Shown piece by piece: positions 7,628-17,400 of a stretch of 54,140 nucleotides of DNA (position 1 is its first letter; each line of letters begins with the position of its first letter). This DNA is from Pseudomonadales bacterium. GTDB taxonomy: Bacteria > Pseudomonadota > Gammaproteobacteria > Pseudomonadales > Azotimanducaceae. The stretch spans positions 1-54,140 of the forward strand of contig JAQXDL010000013.1 in the NCBI GenBank assembly GCA_029251375.1, read 5' to 3'. The notes under the pieces were generated by a model. That model searched no databases and had not been told where the DNA came from. It saw only the letters and a list, made by a program, of their open reading frames with translations. A program made the translations under genes and the position numbers.

Positions 7628-9202
7628 TTAGTCAATGGTCGCCGCGTCAGCACCGAACATAGCCTTGAGGTGGTTTGCCGGCAGTGGTCGTGTCAGCTTC
7701 GACACGATAACAGTAGCCGCAATGGATACAATCTCGCCCATGACCGCGCAGGAATATGGGTTGGGTCCTTCAAGGTATAGCCAGTGAGCCATTTTTCCTA
7801 CTGCACCAGAGCCAAACCACTGTGGGTTGAAAAGTTGAGCATGCAGTATTACGAATACAGTGATGCCTCCAATCAGGCCAGCATATGCGCCGTGTTTAGT
7901 GACGCCCTGCCATAGTGCTCCTACCACCAGAGGACCGGCAAATGCGGCCATCATGCCACCAACGCCAATCCAGACAATAAGCGCGACGTTAACATCCATG
8001 AGAAACCAAGCCATCGTCATACACAGTAGTAACACTACGATGGTAGAAACCCGAGAAATCTTTAAAATCCGCTGGTCTAATTCTTCCTCAGACAGGTTTG
8101 GGTTAGTGCGCGGCACGATGGTCCTACGATAAATATCATTCGCAATAATTTGCGAAGACGACACGACAAGGCCGTCAGCTGTACTCATGACAGCTGATAA
8201 GACGCCAACGCCGATTAAAGCGGCCAACCAAGTTGGAAAAATTTCGATAAAAATCAAAGGCAGTGCTTGGTTTGGATTTGCGCCTTGTTGATACAACGCG
8301 TCCCCAAAGTATGCTCTTGCCAGCAAACCTGCCAAACCCAGCATACCTAGTGTCAATCCAAATAATGCGGCGAGTTTGACAAACTGCATGCGATCACCAT
8401 CGGACTTCAATGCCCATAATTTGTTTCCAAGATGCGGTAATAAGCCAAGTGGCATGTGTGCAAATGCGATAACAAAGATAGACCACCAAGAATGATACAG
8501 CGGTGTATTTTCGTTAAGAGGTGTTACTAAAACCTCGTCCTGTGCCTCAAGGTTGTTAAGCATGCCAGTAAAACCGCCTTCGACGCCAAATCCTGTCAAT
8601 GTCAAAAGGATGACAATAACCGCGAGTACCAACATCATTGCACCCTGCACACCATCAGTCAGGATGTCCGCGTGCGCGCCGCCCAGAACGACATAAAATA
8701 GCAGTACAACAGTGGTAATAATGAGTGCCCAATGGGAATCGAGACCGAGCATCAATTCAAACATCACGACGCCCGATACAAGTTGTCCGGCGAGATAAAA
8801 GAACAGTACGAGCGATAGTATAGAAACCAATAAACGGATGCCCTCTGATTGATAGCGGTCACCAAGGTATTCAGGTATTGATCGATTGCCGAATCTGTTG
8901 CCGGACGTTGCAATAAGGCGCATCGAAATAAGGATGCCGACATAGACGCCAATCGGATAGAGGAAATTTGCCCAATTTGCCGCGAGGCCAAATTCGTAAG
9001 ACAAAGCTGGGTTCCCTAAAAAGGTTGCGCCACTCGCAGTCGATGCTGCAAATGCTAATGCCAAGAACAAGGGACCATAAGAACCCCGCGCGGTAGCAAA
9101 ATCATCAGCATGCATTATTTTGCGTTGAGCATAGATGCCAATGCCGACCATCAATGCAATGTATAAGAAGAGAAAAATCCAGGACCAGGTAATTAAACTC
9201 AT
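7628..9202 (-). CDS. Sodium:solute symporter (SSS family)
   Basis: Inner-membrane Na+-coupled transporter of 524 aa with about 13 hydrophobic helices. The first is at residues 5-25, followed by the family's characteristic region after helix 1 (DDFATARGSYGPLFLALAFAASTASGATFLG) and GLAANWANFLYPIGVYVG. Later come GGAHADILTDGVQG and the conserved STADGLVVSSSQIIANDIYRR stretch, both typical of the pantothenate/proline/solute branch. The substrate cannot be assigned. The start ATG is well placed, and the gene is flanked by long non-coding stretches, so it is likely monocistronic. A catabolic role with the neighbouring thiolase or dehydrogenase is only a guess. Confidence 0.9.
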   Translation of the reverse strand: MSLITWSWIFLFLYIALMVGIGIYAQRKIMHADDFATARGSYGPLFLALAFAASTASGATFLGNPALSYEFGLAANWANFLYPIGVYVGILISMRLIATSGNRFGNRSIPEYLGDRYQSEGIRLLVSILSLVLFFYLAGQLVSGVVMFELMLGLDSHWALIITTVVLLFYVVLGGAHADILTDGVQGAMMLVLAVIVILLTLTGFGVEGGFTGMLNNLEAQDEVLVTPLNENTPLYHSWWSIFVIAFAHMPLGLLPHLGNKLWALKSDGDRMQFVKLAALFGLTLGMLGLAGLLARAYFGDALYQQGANPNQALPLIFIEIFPTWLAALIGVGVLSAVMSTADGLVVSSSQIIANDIYRRTIVPRTNPNLSEEELDQRILKISRVSTIVVLLLCMTMAWFLMDVNVALIVWIGVGGMMAAFAGPLVVGALWQGVTKHGAYAGLIGGITVFVILHAQLFNPQWFGSGAVGKMAHWLYLEGPNPYSCAVMGEIVSIAATVIVSKLTRPLPANHLKAMFGADAATID

Positions 9203-9784
9203 AGCAACTCGTATTTTTTATTATGGTTTGTAGGTTCGCCCGACGGTTAAGCGGTTAGTCCCGTTGAGTATAAATAATTTTCTGAGGCATGACAGCGCAT
9301 TGCGAAGAACTTAGCCGTTTAAATCAAAAGATTGCCCGTATTAAGATAAAATATTACGGCCCATATTATAAAACTCTTTCTAAAACGCGTTGACAGTAAC
9401 GCAAGCGAAGATGTTTGACGTCGCAAAATCCAATTCAATGGCGTCGCACCCTCTTAAGCTAGTTGGTTAAAGATGGTTTGAAAAATTGCTCGAAAGTCAG
9501 CATGGAGACACTTTGTCGTGGTATCTGCTTGTTGATTTAAGCGGCTTTATTTCTGTCGAGTTTAAATGTTGAGTCGTGCAGAGTTTAAGATTGCCTATGA
9601 TTTAGGGACGATAAGGCAAAGGTGGATCAAAACAAAAAAGATAAAGCGAAATTTGTTATGTTTTATTTTGTAACTAAAAGACCGTTTTTGGTGCTCGTTT
9701 GACGTGTACATGCGCGTCAATGTTTAATGTGAGCGTGTTAATTTTTTTTATCGCGAGTCGGCTTGTGCTTCTAGATCGACAAAA
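9203..9784. other. Long intergenic region with one operator-like inverted repeat
   Basis: No gene was recognised upstream of the symporter. A perfect 6-bp inverted repeat (TTGACG at 9699-9704, CGTCAA at 9715-9720) with a 10-bp gap is the only structured element. It could be a regulator site, but it lies 500 bp from the symporter start. Confidence 0.4.
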
Positions 9785-9810
9785 AAAAAGGGGACGTGAG
9801 TCCCCTTTTT
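9785..9810. terminator. Intrinsic terminator downstream of the thiolase gene
   Basis: AAAAAGGGGAC (9785-9795), a GTGA loop, then GTCCCCTTTTT (9800-9810): a perfect stem with A- and T-tracts on both sides, so it can work in both directions. It lies about 60 bp beyond the thiolase stop on the minus strand. Confidence 0.9.
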
Positions 9811-9868
9811 CGTGCCACGCGCATAATGTTTCTAGCGCTTGGTTATTCTGCCACGAGTGACGTCGGTA

Positions 9869-11056
9869 TTAGCAAGCTTCGAATAGACCTGCTGCACCCA
9901 TGCCACCACCAATACACATACTAACGATGCCGAACTTCTTCTCACGACGCTTAAGTTCACGCAGAACGTGGCCTGTAAGACGTGAGCCGGTCATACCAAA
10001 TGGGTGACCAATTGAGATAGAACCGCCATTAACATTGTAGATTTCTGGATCGATTTCTAGCTTGTCCCGGCTGTAGAGACACTGTGAAGCAAATGCTTCG
10101 TTCAGTTCGACAAGGTCGATGTCATTCATGGTCATACCCTTAGCTTTAAGAAGCTGTGGGATTGCCCAGATAGGACCTATGCCCATCTCATCAGGCTCAC
10201 AACCAGCAACTCTCCAACCGCGGAAATAAGCCAGTGGCTCAAGACCTAGTTGCTCAGCTCGTTCAGCGCTCATGACCAAAGTCATAGATGCACCGTCAGA
10301 AAGTTGAGAAGCATTACCTGCAGTAACAGTACCGTCTTCTTCAAAAACTGTAGGCAGTGAAGCAAGACCTTCAAGTGTCGTTGATGGGCGATTACATTCG
10401 TCCTTGTCACAAACACCGTCTACAACTTCAGTTTCCTTTGTTTCTTTGTTGATAACTTTCTGGTATTTGGTTTTCATTGGAACGATTTCGTCGTCGAATA
10501 AACCGGCTTCTTGAGCAGCAGCTGTTCGCATCTGAGACATCAATGAAAACTCATCCTGTGCTTGGCGAGTTACACCGTAACGACGTGCAACAACTTCAGC
10601 AGTGTTACCCATTGCCATAAAAATAGCGGGTGACTTCTCTTCGATGAAAGGGTGTTTTGCAGATTTTCCAGGTGTCTGGCGAGTACCTGAAGAGATTGAT
10701 TCAACACCACCGGCGATCATGACTTCTGAACAACCACTGGCAACTTGCGTAGCAGCCATGGCGATTGAGTTAAGACCTGAAGAACATGCTCGAGAAATTG
10801 TTGATCCCGCTGTAGTGATAGGCAGATTAGACAAGATAACGGCCAGTCGAGCTAAGTTTCCGCCCTGCTCGCCAGTTTGGCTTGCACTACCAACGATTAC
10901 ATCTTCTACTTCCGCAGGATCTAGCTTGGGGTTTCTTTCAAGCAATGCATCGATACAGTGCGCAACCATGTCATCTGGTCGAGTTAAATTAAACGTACCA
11001 CGGAATGACTTAGCCAATCCTGTTCTTACACTATCTACTATAACGACGTCGCGCAT
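9869..11056 (-). CDS. Thiolase (acetyl-CoA C-acyltransferase)
   Basis: Thiolase of 395 aa acting in beta-oxidation or in acetoacetyl-CoA formation, cytoplasmic. All three catalytic residues are visible: the nucleophile Cys91 in SRACSSGLNS, His351 in SIGHPFGMTGSR, and Cys381 in SMCIGGGMGAAG. Length and the N-terminal pattern (VVIVDSVRTGLAKSFRGTF) match FadA-like and broad-range bacterial thiolases. No FadB-like partner is adjacent, so degradative and biosynthetic roles cannot be separated. The ATG has AGAGGAG at good spacing. A 10-bp palindrome (AATCTAGATT, 11131-11140) upstream may be a regulator site. The gene has its own terminator and appears monocistronic. Confidence 0.9.
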   Translation of the reverse strand: MRDVVIVDSVRTGLAKSFRGTFNLTRPDDMVAHCIDALLERNPKLDPAEVEDVIVGSASQTGEQGGNLARLAVILSNLPITTAGSTISRACSSGLNSIAMAATQVASGCSEVMIAGGVESISSGTRQTPGKSAKHPFIEEKSPAIFMAMGNTAEVVARRYGVTRQAQDEFSLMSQMRTAAAQEAGLFDDEIVPMKTKYQKVINKETKETEVVDGVCDKDECNRPSTTLEGLASLPTVFEEDGTVTAGNASQLSDGASMTLVMSAERAEQLGLEPLAYFRGWRVAGCEPDEMGIGPIWAIPQLLKAKGMTMNDIDLVELNEAFASQCLYSRDKLEIDPEIYNVNGGSISIGHPFGMTGSRLTGHVLRELKRREKKFGIVSMCIGGGMGAAGLFEAC

Positions 11057-11191
11057 CGGTAATTACTCCTCTGGGAATGGAACCTTGCAATCTGATTTAG
11101 ATTAATTGGGGGCGTATTGTGCACTCTTACAATCTAGATTTACAAGGTTTGTGTGTCTATGAAACTGAATGATGTGCGTCAATAGACCTGT

Positions 11192-13039
11192 TTAATTTGT
11201 GGCTTTGTGGTGTGACAGAGACTTCTGGCTGCGCTCCAGATAATCGCAGCTTTCAGTTAGCCCGCCGGGTCGATTGCGAGCGAGCCAGAGTTTTCGATGG
11301 CGCCGGCTCGATGTTTTTAAGTTTTCCAACATGCGCTTAGCTGAGAGCTGTGCGCCTCGGGCCAGCTGAAGCCGCTGTATACTATGTATCGAAAGGGATG
11401 CAGCGTTATCCATCTCGGCTATCGCGATACTATCTGGCTCCTTCAGAAACGACAACTCTGATCGTATATCCGTTAACTGTGACTCGCAGGCGGACAATTG
11501 TTGGTCTGTTATCTTGCGGGTCACGCTGGCCTCAGACTTCAGCGGCGAAAAGAGGACGTGGTTAAAAATAGTCGCGTTTCGAATAGGCGAGGGAGCGAGC
11601 TCTAAAGTTTGGCCGATTTTGATCAGTAGTGCCGCGCCGCGAGGGTTTTGACCTTCCATAAACATCTGATTCACAACATGATTTAGGTCAATTTGGCTGC
11701 TGCCGCGATGATTCCAACTTTCGCATGCACCAAGAGCAAACCCTGGGTAACTAAAGGGTAGGTATTGATGGTGACCGTGATCTCCCCAGTCTGTTACCAA
11801 ATAGCCCTGCGCTCCGTATTTGATGCCGTTTCTGGCGGCACTTTTTAAGTTGCGGCGGGCATTATCAATCCGGCCGGTCAAAGAGTTCCAGCTTGATGTG
11901 CCTGGGCAAACGTAGAATGGAATTTTTTGGCTTGCGACGGCCTCGGACTCCTTCTTAAACGGGTGGCTGGCTTCGTAGCCCCAGTTGAGGGCGATTAGCT
12001 CCTTAGATAGTTGTTTCAAGGAGCTCGGTTCCTTGAGCACGATATCGCTCCAAAACATCATGGTTCGGCCGCGCTTTTCGACCAATTTTTGTATCTGCTT
12101 TATGAAATCGACATACACAGCCGTTGTACCGAGCGTTTTACAGCGATCCTTACTCCAGCCTTCGCCAAGCTCCCACGGCTCGTCACCGCCGATATTGAAG
12201 TAATCGCTGTCGAACAACGGCAGCATTTCTCCATGTAACTCGTTGATCAAACCCAAACTCTTTTTGTTTGGCTTCAAGGTACTGCCAATATCAATTTTAT
12301 TCTTGGTTAAAGGGTGTACAAACCCATCGGGACACTCAGCGAAAGACTTGTACTGTGGATGCTTAAGCCAGCGCTCGAAATGCCCAAAACAATTTAGGTT
12401 GGGCACAAGATCAATATATCGCTCATTACAATAGGATTTTATCTCAAGAATGTCGGCGGCGTTGTAAGGCGATGCCTGCGACCACACAGTTTCATGGTTG
12501 AGGAAAGCGAAGGTATGTTCCGTATAAAGTTGCAGTTGATTGTATTTAAGTGCTGAAAACTGGTCGATAAGTCGCTTTAGTGTCAACAGGCTTGGCACTT
12601 TACATCGGCTGATGTCGAGCATGATGCCTCGTTCAGCAATATCGGGTTGGTCTTCAATGGTGATGTAAGGTCGTGCAGGTCCACCCTTTATTATCTGTGC
12701 CAGCGTTGCTAGTCCTCGGAACAGTCCAGTTTCACTTGATGCGCTGAGAGAATAACCGGCGGTGGTGGTGAGAATTTGGTATGCCTCTTGTTGCGACTTG
12801 GTCTGGCTCGATTTTTTAAGTGTCACTTTGATTAAAGTAAGCTCGTCGCTGGGTTGGCCGTAAGTAATTTGAATCTGATGTCCGATATCATTAGCGATAT
12901 TCGCTGTGAACCTTGCAAGCGCAGCATTGAAAATATCCGAATGACTTTGCTGTAACTGGATGAAAAATCGATCAGATAGGTCAATTGTAGGCCGCGCAAC
13001 CTTTATAAGCTTTGGTGGCGGATATATAGAAATTTGCAT
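11192..13039 (-). CDS. GH20 beta-N-acetylhexosaminidase-like protein
   Basis: Glycoside hydrolase family 20, 615 aa. An N-terminal alpha/beta domain (about residues 1-125) precedes the TIM barrel. RGIMLDISRCKVPS opens the barrel, and the catalytic Asp-Glu pair is D286-E287 in NIGGDEPWELG. GH20 enzymes remove terminal GlcNAc or GalNAc by substrate-assisted catalysis. No signal peptide is visible, so it would act in the cytoplasm, unlike secreted chitobiases. A possible job is cutting imported chitin or peptidoglycan fragments. The C-terminal 180 residues beyond the barrel are helical and charged and were not recognised. No sugar transporter or GlcNAc catabolic gene is next to it. Confidence 0.8.
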   Translation of the reverse strand: MQISIYPPPKLIKVARPTIDLSDRFFIQLQQSHSDIFNAALARFTANIANDIGHQIQITYGQPSDELTLIKVTLKKSSQTKSQQEAYQILTTTAGYSLSASSETGLFRGLATLAQIIKGGPARPYITIEDQPDIAERGIMLDISRCKVPSLLTLKRLIDQFSALKYNQLQLYTEHTFAFLNHETVWSQASPYNAADILEIKSYCNERYIDLVPNLNCFGHFERWLKHPQYKSFAECPDGFVHPLTKNKIDIGSTLKPNKKSLGLINELHGEMLPLFDSDYFNIGGDEPWELGEGWSKDRCKTLGTTAVYVDFIKQIQKLVEKRGRTMMFWSDIVLKEPSSLKQLSKELIALNWGYEASHPFKKESEAVASQKIPFYVCPGTSSWNSLTGRIDNARRNLKSAARNGIKYGAQGYLVTDWGDHGHHQYLPFSYPGFALGACESWNHRGSSQIDLNHVVNQMFMEGQNPRGAALLIKIGQTLELAPSPIRNATIFNHVLFSPLKSEASVTRKITDQQLSACESQLTDIRSELSFLKEPDSIAIAEMDNAASLSIHSIQRLQLARGAQLSAKRMLENLKTSSRRHRKLWLARNRPGGLTESCDYLERSQKSLSHHKATN

Positions 13040-13241
13040 ATTTCCTCACATTTGGGTGATTATCAGGCGGTATCACTTTGTTACTATTAATTTTCGGAGG
13101 CGCTGTAGGCCTTTTTTTTGGCGCTTTCCAGCTGAATCGGCGGGTGTTACAAAGCTATTACATCTTGGTTACATGGGTTTACATCATACGCCGGTGTTTT
13201 TGTTAAAAATATGCTCCGATAGTTATAGAAATCGCCTGTCA

Positions 13242-14375
13242 ATGCAGATCTACGGCCACACTAAGTTAGACACGCTTTCACAGCAAAGATCCCGAATATA
13301 TCGCATCTCAACGTTAGGTGCGGGAATTTTCGTGCATTTAATGGTTTGTTGGTCAGTATTATCTATTGGTTACATGGACATTCAGCCGATCCAATTTGTC
13401 GGCATTTGTGCTCTAGCCGCCGCTGGTTTTGCTATTTTCTGGCTGGCTATTCTGCTGGAGTGGAATCTCGGCCTGCAAGACCCTGATATGAATCTTGCCC
13501 AGATGATTTGGGCGGTGAGTGTTGTCATTATGACTTCCTACTTCGTGTCAGAGCTTAAGCCTGTTGTGGTGCTTTCCGGGCTTGCTATGATTGTTATGTG
13601 CGCAAATCGTCTCAGTCGTAAGGAGCTGGTATTTTTCGCTATCTACTCTATCGCCACTTATTTTTTCGCAGCGACATATAGCACCCAAATTGATTCGCTC
13701 GATTTTATGTCAGAGCTTGTGATTCTCGTTGCGTTTGGATTGGTGTTAGTATTTGGTCCGATGCTCTATCGATTGGAAATGGGGCTAATTGAAGGCCTGT
13801 TGCTTGACAAGAATGCTGAGCTCAGCGCGGCATTGAATCAAATCAGAGAGTTGGTGATTACAGATGAATTGACTGGGGCGTTCAACCGGCGTCATCTGTT
13901 AGACACGCTCACGCAACAAAAAGCCATGGCAGACCGCAATCCGGAATATCATTTTACGTTGTGTTATGTTGATCTCGATTTTTTTAAACGTGTAAATGAT
14001 AAATTTGGTCACAGCACCGGTGATCAAGTTCTGAAAGGTTTTTCTGATATTTCAAAATCAGTGTTAAGGGAAGTCGACTGCATCGCTAGAATCGGAGGTG
14101 AAGAGTTTGTACTGTTGCTAGGAGGCACCACGCAAAGGGATGCGCTAGTCGCTTCGCAGCGAATATGCGCCAAGTTGCTCGATATGCAAGTAAGTAGCAT
14201 TGAACCGCATTTCAGAATCACCGCCTCGATGGGAATAACTGAATATCGTCGTAGCGAAGAGGTTGCTCAGACGATGGATAGAGCTGACAAAGCACTTTAT
14301 GATGCTAAACGGACCGGTCGTAGTAAAGTTGTTGTCGCAGACTCAGGTCGTTCGCTAATTGTTAATGCCGGCTAA
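13242..14375 (+). CDS. Membrane-bound diguanylate cyclase (GGDEF)
   Basis: Makes c-di-GMP from GTP. With the ATG at 13242 the protein has 377 aa. The frame is open further upstream, but that part overlaps the divergent GH20 start and has no domain character; an ATG at 13173 is an alternative. Six hydrophobic helices (about residues 20-200) form a membrane sensor region of no recognised type. A short linker leads to a complete GGDEF domain with DELTGAFNRRHLL, YVDLDFFKRVND, the GGEEF signature at 285-289, and an inhibitory-site RxxD (REVD, 276-279) five residues before it. It should be active and product-inhibited. It lies 46 bp upstream of a second c-di-GMP gene and is probably co-transcribed with it. 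Confidence 0.9.
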   Translation: MQIYGHTKLDTLSQQRSRIYRISTLGAGIFVHLMVCWSVLSIGYMDIQPIQFVGICALAAAGFAIFWLAILLEWNLGLQDPDMNLAQMIWAVSVVIMTSYFVSELKPVVVLSGLAMIVMCANRLSRKELVFFAIYSIATYFFAATYSTQIDSLDFMSELVILVAFGLVLVFGPMLYRLEMGLIEGLLLDKNAELSAALNQIRELVITDELTGAFNRRHLLDTLTQQKAMADRNPEYHFTLCYVDLDFFKRVNDKFGHSTGDQVLKGFSDISKSVLREVDCIARIGGEEFVLLLGGTTQRDALVASQRICAKLLDMQVSSIEPHFRITASMGITEYRRSEEVAQTMDRADKALYDAKRTGRSKVVVADSGRSLIVNAG

Positions 14376-14421
14376 TGGCTACTTTTTTGGTGTTACTAAA
14401 TTGATATTGAATCGAGTCTAA

Positions 14422-17400
14422 ATGTATAAGCGTCGCAGTCCTCGGTATGCATTACATCTGAATGCATTGGTGCACCCTAATGAAGGTCGCTCCTGGCTTT
14501 GCTCAATTCAAGATTTTTGTGACGGTGGCATGCTTCTGGTGGAACAAGACGCCAGTCGAACCCGTCGTTCAATGCCAGGTATTAATGCCGGCGAAAGTGT
14601 TGGTATTCACTTTTCAGTGCCCTCCAAACAGAAAGACCTAAACTTTCGTCTGAATGGCGTCATCGTCCGTGTTTTAGACGCGGGTGTCGGTATTCAATTT
14701 GCGAGCGGCATGGCTGATGATGCGATGGCAGCGTTGTTGAATTATTCGAATAGTGCGCCTTTGCAGCAAGCCCAAGCCACTAAGCAAGCGGAAAGAGCAG
14801 CAGTAACTAAAACTAAAAAACCGGTTCAGCCAGCCACTGGCAGAAACCAATCGAGAACGCAGCAGCCTGCCTCGTCAAGGCAATCCCAGTCAAAAACTAC
14901 GGCTAGGGATTCCGGTAGCCAAGCCGCGCGTACTTCGCCAGCTGCTGCTGACAGAAGGCGAAATCAAGCAGATTCTAATGCAGCAGCTGAACCTGTTGGT
15001 GCTAGTAAGCCGCGGCGTCGTGCCGGACCTATAAAGCCATCGGAATCAAAAAATCTGGTTGCGTCTGTTCGAGCCGTTGTCGCTAAAGTTTTACCTGAAA
15101 TGAATTCAGCATTTTTCTCCTACATGGACGAGGAGTTGTTGAAGCTTGCTAGAGACTCTAAGAGTAATGCTGAGCAAAGTGAATACTTTGCAGCCATGTC
15201 TAATCTAGAGAAAGCAAAAAAAAGGGTCGGTCAGGGTTTCACGAATGAAGTGCTGGATCAGATCGACAATCCGAGAGACTTAAAAAAACTGTTAGAAGAC
15301 CGTCGCTCTGCTGAGGCGGAAAGAAAACAAAAGCAAGCTAGCCGGATTAAGTTATCGCTTGTCAATACGGAAGAATTCGAAGACTGGCTGGCGATTGCGA
15401 ATATCATTTCGCGAAGCGAACGGGCTTATGAACGTTATTTGCAGGAGATTCGTGCTCGATTAGGAATGTTAGTCGATTCGTGGGGACATGTTGAGGCCAA
15501 TCCGCTGGGCACCTCCGTATTTTGTCATGCCTTTGATGCGTCTATTCGAAACGTCGATCTGTCAAAGGAGATTCGGCAAAAGGTTTACAGTGGTTTTGAG
15601 GCTAAGGCGATTCCTCTTTTTCGCAAGCTGTATATATCGGTTACGAAATTGTTAGAAGACTCGCAACTTTTTCCAGATTACGACGAAGATTTTATTACCC
15701 CTTCAGCTGTGACCGTTCGTCCGAGTAGCCAAAGCGCGGAAAAGGACAATGCGGTTGATGAAAAAGCAGGCAGCGAGGAGTCAGCCCAGGAGACGGACGA
15801 TGCCGACGAAGAAGTTGATTTTCGGGCTGAACTGCGTGAACTCAGAGAAGAGTTATTAGGGCCGTCTGGGTCGAGAAGAGGCGGTTCTTCTGGTTTTGCA
15901 AATAGAACTGCTGGCAGGTCGAACGGTGGTGGTGGAAGAAATGCGCCAGCTAATGTTGGTCAGGCTATTAGCAGTATATATTGCACTGTCAGAGACCTGA
16001 TGAGTGGTAATTCAGCTGCATCTGAGTCGCCAGATTTCCCAAGTGAAGATCACGTCAATTTTGATGAAGTTCAAGATTTGTTGGGCGCGATAAAACAAAG
16101 ACGTGTCGAGAGCGCTGCCGAGAGACCCAATATTCGGCAAATGCTGATGGGTTCGGCTAGAGCAAGCAATAGGGCTATCGCACCAGATGTAATGGAAAGT
16201 CTTGAGGTTGTTGAAAACTTAGTCACGACGGTTGAAACAGATAACCTTGTTTCAAGCAGTGCCAAAGACTGGATCCGTCAATTAGAGCTGACGCTGGACA
16301 AGGTTGCGACGCAGGAGACTGATTTTCTAAATGACGAAACTCCACACTCTTCGCTGGAGGTCATTAATCAATTAGCCCGCTTGGGTGGTTCCGAGTCGGG
16401 CAGTGTGAAACGTACAGTTGATAAAATTGTTGAAGATATTAACCAAAATTTTGATTCGAACCCGCAGATATTTGAAGATGCTTTAGGTCAACTTCAGCCT
16501 ATCGTCGAAAAACAATCGCGAGCATTTACCGGCAATGTGCAACGCACCGTTAAAGCAAGCGAAGGGCTGCAGACCCTGGTCAATGCGCAGCGTGCAGTTG
16601 TTGATGAAATGGACACTCGGCTTGCAGGTCGACAAATCCCAGAAGTACTTTTGCGACTATTGATGCCAGGTTGGCGGAATTTGATGGTCAACACTCACCT
16701 TCGACAGGGCCAAGACTCGGCTGATTGGCGCAAGCATGTGCAGGCTTTGGATCAGGTTTTCCAACATCTGGAGGGTAGTGCTAATCCAGCCTCTGCGGAT
16801 TATCTGGAGCCCGCAGTATTACTCAAACAGATCGAAAGTGGTTTAGATTCAATCTCTTTCGAGCCAGGACAGCGCGCGCCGTTGGTAAATAGTCTGCGGG
16901 AAATGATGTCCGATGACATGCGTCCTGAGCAGCTAGATGTTGTAGATCTATCTGAAAGTTCCGTTGCTGAAACTTTGGGGTTCGGTGACGTCAAGGCAAG
17001 AGATGAGCTTCGGGAAACGCTCCATAATGAGCAAAAGAATAACCCGGAATGGAAAAAATGGCTGGACCGCGCCAAGAATTTGCACGTCGGTGATTGGTTG
17101 GAGTTCAACGGTGACGCTGGTGATAACCAGGTTTCGATCGTTGCTTGGTCCAACGAAGATAACAGTAATTTTGTCTTTGTAAATCGCCGCGGTATAAAAA
17201 CCCACGATCTTGTTATTGAAGAGCTAACCTTAAAGCTAATCAACAACGAGGCGAAAGTGCTGGAGGAGTCAGATCTTCCTCTGAGTGATCGGGCATCTCA
17301 TCAGATGCTACAGAATATGCACAATCAGCTAACACATCAGGCTACTCACGATGAGCTGACGAGCCTCGTTAATCGCAAGGAATTTGAGCGAGTACTTGAA

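Noticed and set aside
7133-7653. Short frames on both strands between the STAS-like gene and the symporter
   Set aside because: No ribosome binding sites, no recognisable motifs, and composition unlike neighbouring proteins.
10602-11105. Plus-strand frame opposite the thiolase gene
   Set aside because: It is the antisense of a clear thiolase with all catalytic residues, and has no family features.
12960-13241. N-terminal extension of the membrane GGDEF protein
   Set aside because: Overlaps the divergent GH20 gene start and has no domain character; the membrane region begins after the ATG at 13242.
16800-17246. Minus-strand 148-aa frame inside the PilZ-DUF1631-GGDEF-EAL gene
   Set aside because: Ser-rich antisense shadow of a well-supported coding region.
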